The notes below the pieces were generated by a model. It saw nothing but the letters and a program-made list of their open reading frames with translations, made no database searches and was not told the DNA's origin. This document shows positions 1-8,220 of a stretch of 64,000 nucleotides of DNA, one piece after another (the stretch's first letter is position 1; every line of letters begins with the position of its first letter). Source of the stretch: Corynebacterium argentoratense DSM 44202 (GTDB lineage: Bacteria; Actinomycetota; Actinomycetes; Mycobacteriales; Mycobacteriaceae); contig NC_022198.1 in NCBI RefSeq assembly GCF_000590555.1, positions 578,338 to 642,337 on the forward strand. The letters are read 5' to 3'. A program made the position numbers and the translations under genes.

Positions 1-316
1 CGACGCGCGCACCGACATTGCGCTCGTATTCGATTAAGCCCTCGGCTTCGAGTTGTCGCAGCGCCTCACGGACCGGCACGACGCTGGAGTTCAGTAGTTC
101 CGCTAGGCTAGCCAGGACGATGCGGTGGCCGGGGGCGAATTCCCCGGTGGTGATCTTTTCTTTGATCAATCGGTACGCTGCCTCAGTCTTGCTCAAGCCC
201 GCCGCTTTGAGCTCAAGGGAGCCGCTTTCCGTGTTGAAAACGTCCGCAGGGTCCGAATCACTCAGGGCAGGGGGCGTCGCGCCGGTGGCTGTGCGTGTAA
301 TCGAGGTATGAGGCAT
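1..316 (-). CDS. GntR-family transcriptional regulator, N-terminal part (runs off the window)
   Basis: Translating the minus strand from an ATG at 316 gives an open frame to the window edge. About 35 polar, variable residues are followed by a winged helix-turn-helix with the GntR pattern: AAYRLIKEKITTGEFAPG, a second helix around LASLAELLNSS, the hallmark VPVREALRQLEAEGLIEYE, then the start of the wing. The effector domain lies outside the window, so FadR/FCD and other subclasses cannot be told apart, although the VPVREALRQLE form is common in FCD members. The gene starts 10 bp after the stop of the FAH-RraA fusion gene on the same strand and probably belongs to that operon as the island's local repressor. 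Family assignment is firm; target and ligand are unknown. Confidence 0.85.
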   Translation of the reverse strand, partial: MPHTSITRTATGATPPALSDSDPADVFNTESGSLELKAAGLSKTEAAYRLIKEKITTGEFAPGHRIVLASLAELLNSSVVPVREALRQLEAEGLIEYERNVGARV

Positions 317-326
317 GGCTACGCAA

Positions 327-1844
327 TCACTTAGCTTCAGGCGGCGTTGGTAGCGCTGCCATTAGTTCGGGATGGTTGTCTAGGTAGTCCGCGTAGGCCT
401 TCTTCCATTCCCCCGTGGGCGGGAACAATCCGTCGACTGGGTGTCCTTCTTTGACGCGTTCGGCGACCCACTCGTCTTGGATTTCCTTTTTGGCTGCAGC
501 GATGGCGACCTCCCAAGCGAGTGCGCGGGGGATGACAATGACTCCGTCATCATCGCCGACCAGAATATCGCCGGGGAAGACTGTAGTGTTGCCGCATCCG
601 ATGGCAATATCCGTGTCATATGGCAGGTGTTTGCGGCCAAGTACAGCGGGGTGTGCGGTGCGGCCAAACACAGGGATGTCTACTTCTGTTACCGGCGTGA
701 AGTCGCGGATTCCGCCGTCGGTGACGATACCCGCAGCTTTGAGGTTTGCTGCACGAAGTGCGAGGACATCCCCGAGGGTTCCGGATCCCGGGTCGTTGCG
801 CGCTTCGATGACGAGGATTTGGCCTTCCTTCAAACCATCGAAGGCTTTCTTCTGCGCGTTGTACCCACCGCCGAGTGCCGGGAAGAGGTCTTCGCGGCAG
901 GGAAGGAACCGCAGCGTGGTGGCGACACCCACCATGTGCGTGCCGGGCTTATTGGATTTCACGCCTTCGATGTGGACTTGGTTGAGGCCCTTGTTACGTA
1001 GTTGCGCGGACAACCCTGCGGTGGGGACCTTTTCCAGCAGAGCACGAAGCTCTGGGTCCATGCTGCTTAGGTCGTCTTCTTCGGGTAATCCCGCGCTGGC
1101 GCGGTCGCCGTAGGCATCTTCGCGCTGCTTGTCGTCGATAGAGGGGAGCATGCCAACGGATGCATTGAAGTTACCAGGGCCTTCGACGATGGTCGTGGAC
1201 AGTTTCCCGGATGTGGGGCAGCCCTCTACTGTGGGGCAATCGACTTCGACCTCTACGGTGTCGCCGGGGAATATGACAGTAGATCCAGCTGGAGTGCCTG
1301 TGAGGATGACGTCCCCTGGTTCAAGCGTCATGTGCTGCGATAGGTCGGCAACAAACTGGGACAGTGGGAAGATCATCTCTTCCTCGTCAGTGATAGCTTC
1401 TTGGGCGATGTGGCCGTTGACCCACGTCCGGATGCGAAGGTTGTGGGGGTCTACGAGGCTGGCGTCGATAACGTCGGGGCCCAGCGGGGTGTAGCCGTCG
1501 CGGCTCTTGGAGCGCGTGTTGGAGCCCTTGTCTTGCGCCCGGTAGTCGTATATTCCGAGGTCGTTTGCTGCGGTGACTCCGCCGACGTAGGACCATGCAT
1601 CTTCTGGCTGAACCCGATGCGCGGGGCGCCCGATGATGAGTGCGATCTCGCCTTCGAAGGCCAGGAGTTCGCACCCTTGGGGTCGTTCCACATTGCTCCC
1701 GCTGGCACTCACGCTGCTCGAGGCTTTGAGGAAGTATGACGGTTGTTTAGGCCAGCGCCCGCGTTGTGCTGCGCGGGAGTTGTAGGCCACGTGTACTGCA
1801 ATTATTTTTCCGGGTGTGACCGGGGACTTTGGGATGTCGCTCAA
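327..1844 (-). CDS. Fusion enzyme: fumarylacetoacetate-hydrolase domain plus RraA/HMG-aldolase-like domain
   Basis: 505 residues from a TTG start that follows AGGAGG by five bases. Residues ~10-235 are an FAH-superfamily domain (2-hydroxyhepta-2,4-diene-1,7-dioate isomerase type) with EGEIALIIGR, GYTPLGPDVI, the RTWVNG turn and EPGDVILTGTPAGS. Residues ~260-490 are RraA-like with GTLGDVLALRAANL and GIVTDGGIRDFTPV, the pattern seen in 4-hydroxy-4-methyl-2-oxoglutarate/4-carboxy-4-hydroxy-2-oxoadipate aldolases. Both families act late in meta-cleavage pathways, so one polypeptide could isomerise, hydrolyse or decarboxylate a ring-cleavage product and then split the resulting hydroxy-oxo acid to pyruvate. 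It is divergent from the transporter and monooxygenase genes. The domains are clear; the order of reactions and the substrate are inference. Confidence 0.85.
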   Translation of the reverse strand: MSDIPKSPVTPGKIIAVHVAYNSRAAQRGRWPKQPSYFLKASSSVSASGSNVERPQGCELLAFEGEIALIIGRPAHRVQPEDAWSYVGGVTAANDLGIYDYRAQDKGSNTRSKSRDGYTPLGPDVIDASLVDPHNLRIRTWVNGHIAQEAITDEEEMIFPLSQFVADLSQHMTLEPGDVILTGTPAGSTVIFPGDTVEVEVDCPTVEGCPTSGKLSTTIVEGPGNFNASVGMLPSIDDKQREDAYGDRASAGLPEEDDLSSMDPELRALLEKVPTAGLSAQLRNKGLNQVHIEGVKSNKPGTHMVGVATTLRFLPCREDLFPALGGGYNAQKKAFDGLKEGQILVIEARNDPGSGTLGDVLALRAANLKAAGIVTDGGIRDFTPVTEVDIPVFGRTAHPAVLGRKHLPYDTDIAIGCGNTTVFPGDILVGDDDGVIVIPRALAWEVAIAAAKKEIQDEWVAERVKEGHPVDGLFPPTGEWKKAYADYLDNHPELMAALPTPPEAK

Positions 1845-2122
1845 GTTTTCCTCCTAGCAAGTCCTTGCGTGTTCAGCAAAATCGTATATTATTTCACTCA
1901 ATCCCGCAAGCAATCTCGGTCATAGTAAAGTAATGAGTGTTGTTAAAGCCACATGAATTCTTCGACTGGGACACAGCCGGTGGGAAGTAGATTTCTTAAA
2001 ATGCCTGGTGAGGTCACTATGATCTCGCCCCGGCGATGTTCATTGGCTTAACCCACCCCAAAACGGGCATCGGTGCCATCCTGTCTTATCGGCGCCCTTT
2101 GTATATGAAAATTGGAGGAATA
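1845..2122. promoter_or_regulatory. Divergent promoter region between the FAH-RraA gene and the transporter gene
   Basis: This 278-bp gap separates two divergently read catabolic genes and is AT-richer than its surroundings, notably ATCGTATATTATTTC near 1881-1895 and TTGTTAAAG near 1939. These are the likely places for a GntR or AraC operator and promoter elements, but I see no perfect dyad that would name the regulator. A GTG with GGAGG five to nine bases upstream sets the transporter start at 2123. Confidence 0.4.
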
Positions 2123-3535
2123 GTGTCGTCTCACGTACCCCATCTTTCGCATCCCCCCATGGAGGAAACTGCGATCGAAGCCGTTCGTCATGTTGACAAA
2201 GAACAGCGCCGTGTCGCGGCGGCCACTATCGTCGGCACCGCCATTGAGTGGTACGACTACTTTGTTTATGCAATCGCGACGGGTCTAGTGTTCAAATCTG
2301 TCATGTTCGCCAACCTGAGCCCAGGCCTGGCCACAATCGTTGGCTTCCTGTCGGTTGGTTTGTCGTTCCTGTTTCGCCCGCTGGGTGCTTTTCTTGCCGG
2401 CCACTTCGGTGACAAGATCGGTCGGCGCAAAGTCCTCATGGTCACTCTCATCATGATGGGTAGCGCCACCGCCCTCATTGGTGTTCTTCCGACATATGCC
2501 ACCATCGGTCTGTGGGCCCCTGCGTTACTCATCCTCCTACGCATCGTCCAGGGGATTTCTGCCGGAGGTGAATGGGGCGGCGCTGTGCTTATGGCTGTCG
2601 AGCACGCGCCGACTGCCCGCCGCGGACTTTTCGGTGCTAGCCCACAGATCGGCGTCCCCCTTGGCCTACTCATGGCTTCGGGCGTGCTGCAGTTGATGAG
2701 CTCGATCGCCCCGGGAGACGCATTCCTTGAATGGGGTTGGCGCATTCCTTTCCTTCTGTCTGTGGTTCTGATCATCGTCGGTTTCCTCATTCGCCACGGT
2801 GTTGAAGAGTCGCCTGTATTCGCAGAGATGGAGGAGCGCGCAGAAACCGCATCCGCCCCCGTAGCCGTGCTGTTCCGCCGGCACTTTCCCCTGGTTATCG
2901 TCGCAGCCCTCATCTTCGCCGGTAATAATGCGGTGGGCTACATGACCACCGGTGGTTACATTCAGAACTACGCCACGGATCCCAACGGTCCGGTCGGGCT
3001 TGCCCGCGGCGATGTTCTCGGAGCTGTCACCCTGTCGGCTGTTTCTTGGCTGGTGTTTACCTTGCTTGCCGGTTGGGTTAGTGACTACATCGGCCGAAGG
3101 GTCACTTACTTGATCGGGTTCGTCCTCCAGGCTATCGGCGCTATTGCCTTGTTCCCACTGGTCAACACCGCAGACCCTAAGAAACTGCTCATCGCGTTGG
3201 TGTTCCTTACTTTAGGTCTCGGCCTTACTTACGGTCCCCAAGCTGCGCTGTACGCTGAGCTGTTCCCCGCATCCATTCGCTTCTCGGGAGTATCTATTTC
3301 TTATGCCATCGGCGCGATTCTCGGTGGCGCTTTCTCCCCGATGATCGCCGCTGCAATTGTCGAGCGCACTGGAGCTACTACCAACGTCACCTACTACTTG
3401 GTTGCGATGTCCGTCATTGGTTTCCTCGCGGTGTTTGCTGTCAAGGATCGCTCGGGTATCCCACTGGGGCCCGATAACGAAGCAGAACAGGCAGCCACCC
3501 CACTGCGTTTCGGCAGCTCCGCCGGCGCCCACTAG
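2123..3535 (+). CDS. MFS transporter, metabolite:H+ symporter (MHS) type, probably for an aromatic acid
   Basis: 470 residues from a GTG start with GGAGGA just upstream; a longer in-frame reading from 2036 lacks a ribosome site. The pattern is that of the MHS branch of the major facilitator superfamily (ShiA, ProP and related): AAATIVGTAIEWYDYFVYA in helix 1, the loop GHFGDKIGRRKVLM after helix 2, RIVQGISAGGEWGGA in helix 4, and a second GRR loop (SDYIGRRVTYLIG). Twelve hydrophobic segments can be traced. It is followed after 64 bp by the FAD monooxygenase gene, so it most likely imports that enzyme's substrate by proton symport. Substrate identity is inferred only from position. Confidence 0.85.
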   Translation: MSSHVPHLSHPPMEETAIEAVRHVDKEQRRVAAATIVGTAIEWYDYFVYAIATGLVFKSVMFANLSPGLATIVGFLSVGLSFLFRPLGAFLAGHFGDKIGRRKVLMVTLIMMGSATALIGVLPTYATIGLWAPALLILLRIVQGISAGGEWGGAVLMAVEHAPTARRGLFGASPQIGVPLGLLMASGVLQLMSSIAPGDAFLEWGWRIPFLLSVVLIIVGFLIRHGVEESPVFAEMEERAETASAPVAVLFRRHFPLVIVAALIFAGNNAVGYMTTGGYIQNYATDPNGPVGLARGDVLGAVTLSAVSWLVFTLLAGWVSDYIGRRVTYLIGFVLQAIGAIALFPLVNTADPKKLLIALVFLTLGLGLTYGPQAALYAELFPASIRFSGVSISYAIGAILGGAFSPMIAAAIVERTGATTNVTYYLVAMSVIGFLAVFAVKDRSGIPLGPDNEAEQAATPLRFGSSAGAH

Positions 3536-3599
3536 GCCCCACCCCCGATTTCTTAATCGCTTCTCTTCCCTGCCCCTAATTTTTTCCTAAGGATGAACA

Positions 3600-5513
3600 A
3601 TGGAATTCCACCATCACGGTTATGTTTCTGAAAATCCCCGACTACTTCCCGCGAGTGGAATTGGCCTAGACCGGCCTGAGCAGCTTCCCGAGTATATGGA
3701 TGTTCTCATCGTAGGCTCTGGGCCGGCGGGCATGATTGCTGCAGCACAGCTGTCGATGTACCCGAATGTGCACACGCGCATTATCGAGCGCCGCCCGCAT
3801 CGGTTGATTCTCGGCCAGGCCGACGGTATTCAAGCTCGCAGCGTGGAGACCTTCCAGGCCTTCGGCTTCGCTGACGAAATCACCAATGAGGCTTATCAGA
3901 TCACTGAGATGGCGTTTTGGAAGCCTGCCGCCGACGGCTCGGACGCGATCGAGCGCACAGCCCGCACCATCGACGATCCGGAAGGTATTTCGGAGTTCCC
4001 ACACTTGATTGTGAATCAGGCGCGCGTGCTCGACTACTTCGCGGAGTTCATGGCCAACAGCCCTTCGCGGATGCTCCCTGATTACGGCTGGGATTTCGAG
4101 GATCTAACTATCCATGATGCGGGCGAGTATCCTGTGGAAGTCACCTTGCGACGAACCTGCGACGGTGTGGGTGAAGGCGAAGCAGAGGGTACGGTGAAGG
4201 TCGTCCGTGCCAAGTATGTCGTGGGGTGTGACGGTGCGCGCTCTAAGGTGCGTAAGTCAATTGGGCGGACGCTGAAAGGTGACGCTGCGAACCATGCGTG
4301 GGGTGTAATGGATGTTGTCGCCTCTACCGATTTTCCGGATATACGCTTGAAGTGTGCGATTCAGTCCCGTAGCGGCGGTAACATTTTGCACATCCCCCGA
4401 GAGGGAGGCCACCTCTTCCGTATGTACGTTGACCTAGGCATTGTTGATACAGCCGATGGAGGTGCGATCCGGCAGACCAGGATCGAGGAGATCATCTCCA
4501 AGGCACAGGAGATCATGAAGCCCTACACCTTGGAGATCAAGGATGTTGCGTGGCACAGCGTCTACGAGGTTGGCCACCGTTTGACCGACAAGTTTGATAA
4601 TTGCCGTGCCGAGGACGACCAAGCGAGGGTTTTTATTACCGGCGATGCCTGCCACACTCACTCGGCGAAGGCTGGCCAAGGCATGAACGTGTCCATGCAA
4701 GATGGCTTCAACATTGGTTGGAAGCTGGGACAAGTGCTCTCGGGGCGCGGAGGAGACGCATTGCTGCGCACTTATTGTGAGGAGCGTCGCGTGGTTGCCC
4801 ACGATCTGATTACTTTTGACAAGGAGTGGTCGACGCTGATGGCCACACCCTCGGAGGAGTTTGAGGATCCGAACTTCCTGGAGGATTTTTACGTCAAGAC
4901 TGCGGAATTCCCCGCAGGCTTTATGACGTGTTATACCCCTTCGCTGGTGACAGCCGGTGATAAGGATCAGACCTTGGCCACAGGATTCCCGATTGGTAAG
5001 CGCTTCCACAGTTATCCTGTGGATCGGGTGTGTGACGCCACGATCCATGAGTTGGGGCACCTGCACGTCGCCGATGGTCGATGGCGCGTATATATTTTCG
5101 CCGATGGCAGTACCCCTGCCGATTCTCCCAAGGTGGAACAGTGGTCGCAGTGGTGGATGAATGACGCCGCCAGTCCCCAGGTCACCATCACACCTGCCGA
5201 CGGTGACACGGACGCTGTGTTTGATACGAAGGTCGTCTACCAGGGAGATCATACGGCTATTGAGCACCCGGATGTGCCCGAGGCGTTTCGCCCACTGGTG
5301 GGCCCACTCAAGCTGGTCAACTACAACAAGGCCTTCGGTGCAAAGGTGCGCCAGCGTTCCGGTGAAATCACCGATTTCTTCGAGGCTCGCGGGATCAGCC
5401 GCGAAGGCTGCGTTGTGGTCGTTCGCCCCGACCAGTATGTCGCGGGTGTGTTTGCTCTCGAGGACACGACGGCTTTAAGCGAATTTTTGCACCCGATTTT
5501 CGAGGCTTCATAA
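3600..5513 (+). CDS. FAD-dependent aromatic monooxygenase (3-hydroxybenzoate 4-hydroxylase / phenol 2-monooxygenase type)
   Basis: 637 residues, the usual length for the phenol hydroxylase/MobA class. Near residue 37 is the FAD/NAD Rossmann motif GSGPAGMIAAAQL. The DG motif is CDGARSKVRKSIG, and the GD motif is FITGDACHTHSAKAGQGMN followed by DGFNIGWKLG, which binds the FAD ribityl and phosphate. The C-terminal ~180 residues have the thioredoxin-like dimerisation fold of phenol hydroxylases, ending with VVVRPDQYVAG. The enzyme would ortho-hydroxylate a phenolic substrate with NAD(P)H and O2; in the MobA subgroup this turns 3-hydroxybenzoate into protocatechuate. AAGGATGA precedes the ATG. It lies between a symporter and an AraC regulator. 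The class is firm; the substrate is inference. Confidence 0.85.
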   Translation: MEFHHHGYVSENPRLLPASGIGLDRPEQLPEYMDVLIVGSGPAGMIAAAQLSMYPNVHTRIIERRPHRLILGQADGIQARSVETFQAFGFADEITNEAYQITEMAFWKPAADGSDAIERTARTIDDPEGISEFPHLIVNQARVLDYFAEFMANSPSRMLPDYGWDFEDLTIHDAGEYPVEVTLRRTCDGVGEGEAEGTVKVVRAKYVVGCDGARSKVRKSIGRTLKGDAANHAWGVMDVVASTDFPDIRLKCAIQSRSGGNILHIPREGGHLFRMYVDLGIVDTADGGAIRQTRIEEIISKAQEIMKPYTLEIKDVAWHSVYEVGHRLTDKFDNCRAEDDQARVFITGDACHTHSAKAGQGMNVSMQDGFNIGWKLGQVLSGRGGDALLRTYCEERRVVAHDLITFDKEWSTLMATPSEEFEDPNFLEDFYVKTAEFPAGFMTCYTPSLVTAGDKDQTLATGFPIGKRFHSYPVDRVCDATIHELGHLHVADGRWRVYIFADGSTPADSPKVEQWSQWWMNDAASPQVTITPADGDTDAVFDTKVVYQGDHTAIEHPDVPEAFRPLVGPLKLVNYNKAFGAKVRQRSGEITDFFEARGISREGCVVVVRPDQYVAGVFALEDTTALSEFLHPIFEAS

Positions 5514-5565
5514 AAGCGTTAGCACTCAAACACAGTGTAAAGGTAATAGGAAGACGGAGGTTGCG

Positions 5566-6504
5566 ATGGCTGCCGAGGCACTGCAGCGCCAGGTAGATAC
5601 CTACCGGTCTGCGGTGCTGCGCGGTTTTCTACCCATGGAGTTCGAGGCTGCACACCCGGAGAGCTTCGTTGGCGCAATTGACGGAGCCACGGTCGGAAAA
5701 ATCAGCTTTCACCACATCACCGCAGGACCGCACGTCGTGACGCGTACAGCCCGGCATGTTAGATCTGATGATCCACGCTGTCTGAAAGTGTCAGTGCAGT
5801 TAGCCGGCAGTACCTCCGTAGAACAGGGGGGTTTACGGTCAGTGAGCGTGCCAGGGGACATCGTTGTCTATGACACCAGCCGTGAGTATGAGGTTGTGTT
5901 CGAGGAGGAATCCGAGATCCTGGTCATGCAGGTCGAGAGGGGGCATGTGGGGGTTGGTGACGACCTGCTGGAGGGAGTGCTCAGCCGAACGATCGACGGA
6001 GCTGCGGGCCACGCGGCGCCTGCGTCGGCGTTTCTGTCTAGCCTGGCAGGAAGTCTCCACGCGCTCACACAGCCGACTGGGCAGCACTACGCCATTGCAG
6101 GTGCGCGGATGATAGGCCCGCTGCTCGCTGCAGCCGCAGCCGAAGACGGTGCGATACTCAGCGAGCAGGCACGCGTGCTTGCCAAGATCGACGCCTATAT
6201 TGACGACAACCTACACGAGGACACTTTGGGACCGAACACCATTGCTGCCGCGAACTTCATCAGCGTGCGGCACTTGCATGGACTGTTTAGATCCCGGGGT
6301 GTCACGGTGTGCCAGCTGATTAAAGAGAAGCGGCTGCGGGCAGCGCTGCATATGCTCAACGATCCAGCACTAGACCATGTGAGTATTGGGGCTATCGGCT
6401 CCAGGGTGGGAATTCACAGCCCTGCGCAATTTTCCAGGGCTTTCAAGGGGCGTTACGGCTACACACCAAAGGTCGCCCGCGCAGGGCGCATAGGCCACGC
6501 CTAG
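5566..6504 (+). CDS. AraC-family transcriptional regulator
   Basis: 312 residues. The N-terminal ~190 residues resemble the AraC-binding-like (cupin-related) sensing domain of AlkR/NphR-type activators, with VSVQLAGSTSVEQ and PGDIVVYDTSREYEV. The C-terminal ~100 residues carry two helix-turn-helices, including ISVRHLHGLFRSRGVTV and the signature IGSRVGIHSPAQFSRAFKGRYGYTPK. It sits 52 bp after the monooxygenase gene and 238 bp before the aldehyde dehydrogenase gene, all on one strand, so it could activate either side. AGACGGAGGTTGCG before the ATG supplies a good ribosome site. Its inducer is unknown; an aromatic acid is the natural guess. Confidence 0.88.
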   Translation: MAAEALQRQVDTYRSAVLRGFLPMEFEAAHPESFVGAIDGATVGKISFHHITAGPHVVTRTARHVRSDDPRCLKVSVQLAGSTSVEQGGLRSVSVPGDIVVYDTSREYEVVFEEESEILVMQVERGHVGVGDDLLEGVLSRTIDGAAGHAAPASAFLSSLAGSLHALTQPTGQHYAIAGARMIGPLLAAAAAEDGAILSEQARVLAKIDAYIDDNLHEDTLGPNTIAAANFISVRHLHGLFRSRGVTVCQLIKEKRLRAALHMLNDPALDHVSIGAIGSRVGIHSPAQFSRAFKGRYGYTPKVARAGRIGHA

Positions 6505-6742
6505 CGGTACGAAGAGGGGGTGCGGTTGGCGTGCTGGCGGAAATGGTTGCACTCAGCGTCTACATGGCTGCAGTAACAGTCAACTACCGAATGAGATCTG
6601 CGACATATTATCGGCGGAAAGTCTAGGTGGATTGCCGTGAGACAAGTATCACGTGCAGGTTGTCTGAGGTCCGCGAGATCCCGTAGGCACTGCCCTGACT
6701 CCATGAAAAGCCCATACGTCCACGTTCTCAAGAGGAGTAACC

Positions 6743-8185
6743 ATGTTCAACCAGATGATAATTGGCGGCGAAAAACTCGCTGGCAGCGCAACCACAATCC
6801 CCACATATAATCCGGCGACAGGGGAGGAAATCGCTGCCGTTGGATCCGCGACCTTGGCTGATGTGGACAGGGCGGTTGCTGCGGCCCGCGCAGCACTGAA
6901 TGACCCGGACTGGTCGGGCCTGCTTCCTGCCCAGCGCGCAGATGTGCTGTTCAAGATCGCAGACCTGATCGAAGCGAATGCTGACGAGTTGGCGCGGCTG
7001 GAGACCCTCGATCAGGGCCAGCCGCTGGGGATCGCACAGGGGGTGAGCGTAGGAGGAGCTGCCAGCCACTTCCGTTACTACGCGGGCTGGGTTACCAAGA
7101 TCGAGGGAACAGTGAACTCCATTTCCTTCCCTGAAACCCTGAACTACACCGTCCGCGAGCCTGTGGGCGTGAACGCTCTGATCACCCCGTGGAACTTCCC
7201 TCTTATGATCCTGGCCTGGAAGCTGGCACCCGCACTCGCGACGGGCAACACTGTTGTTATCAAGCCCAGCGAGGTGACCCCGCTGACTAGCCTTCGCCTG
7301 GTGGAGCTATGCCACGAGGCAGGGGTGCCTGCCGGTGTGGTCAACATTGTTACAGGCGGCGGGGATGTCGGCGCGATGTTGTCTAGCCACATGGGGGTCG
7401 ACCACTTGAGCTACACCGGTTCGACAGCAGTTGGCAAGACCATTACCAAGGCCTCGGCGGAGTCGAACCTCAAGCGACTCACCCTGGAGCTTGGTGGTAA
7501 AGCTCCCTCCATAATCACGAAGCACGCGGATATTGACGCCGCCGTAGCCGGGAATCTGGGCGGTGCGCTGCTTAACTCGGGTCAGGTGTGTGCCGCATAC
7601 ACTCGCTTCTTTGTCGATAAGTCCGTTGAAGACGAGTTTGTCAGCAAGATGGCAGACGCTATGCAGTCGATGACTATCGGCGCAGGCGACGACCCGAATG
7701 CGCAGATCACTCCGTTGGTGAGCGAGAAGCACGCCGGGCACGTGTTGGACATCATCGGCCGAGGTAAGGGCGAAGGGGCAGAGCTGGTTACAGGAGGTAA
7801 TCGTGTGGACCGTGATGGCTTCTTCGTTGAGCCGACTTTGTTCAGGGGTGTCACCGATGATATGTCTCTGGCCCGGGAGGAGATTTTTGGCCCGGTATTG
7901 TCTGTCATGGCTTTCGACGGTGAAGACGATTTGATGTCCACCCTGGCACGCGCAAACAATACCGACTACGGCCTTGCAGCCAGCGTATGGACGAAGGATA
8001 TCGGTGAGTCGCAGCGTATTGCTCGTGGTCTGCGCAGTGGTGCTGTGTTTATTAACATGCTGCCCATCCCGGATATGGCTGCTCCCTGGGGTGGCTACAA
8101 AGCTAGCGGTTGGGGACGCGAAATGGGTAAGTGGGCGCTGGATTGCTACACCGAGCAGAAGACGGTGTGGATGCACTACGGCTAA
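6743..8185 (+). CDS. NAD(P)-dependent aldehyde dehydrogenase
   Basis: 480 residues with every hallmark of the ALDH superfamily: the oxyanion Asn in [10 protein letters not shown], the cofactor Lys in [16 protein letters not shown], the general base Glu in [11 protein letters not shown], the catalytic Cys283 in [13 protein letters not shown], and [11 protein letters not shown] near the C terminus. It resembles betaine, benzaldehyde or phenylacetaldehyde-type enzymes, but sequence alone does not fix the substrate. AGAGGAG lies just ahead of the ATG. It is 35 bp upstream of a 2-keto-acid decarboxylase on the same strand. The pair would convert a 2-keto acid to an aldehyde and then to a carboxylate one carbon shorter. 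Confidence 0.93.
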   Translation: MFNQMIIGGEKLAGSATTIPTYNPATGEEIAAVGSATLADVDRAVAAARAALNDPDWSGLLPAQRADVLFKIADLIEANADELARLETLDQGQPLGIAQGVSVGGAASHFRYYAGWVTKIEGTVNSISFPETLNYTVREPVGVNALITPWNFPLMILAWKLAPALATGNTVVIKPSEVTPLTSLRLVELCHEAGVPAGVVNIVTGGGDVGAMLSSHMGVDHLSYTGSTAVGKTITKASAESNLKRLTLELGGKAPSIITKHADIDAAVAGNLGGALLNSGQVCAAYTRFFVDKSVEDEFVSKMADAMQSMTIGAGDDPNAQITPLVSEKHAGHVLDIIGRGKGEGAELVTGGNRVDRDGFFVEPTLFRGVTDDMSLAREEIFGPVLSVMAFDGEDDLMSTLARANNTDYGLAASVWTKDIGESQRIARGLRSGAVFINMLPIPDMAAPWGGYKASGWGREMGKWALDCYTEQKTVWMHYG

Positions 8186-8220
8186 AGTAATCCGAGACGA
8201 ACTAGACGAAAGGCCCACCC

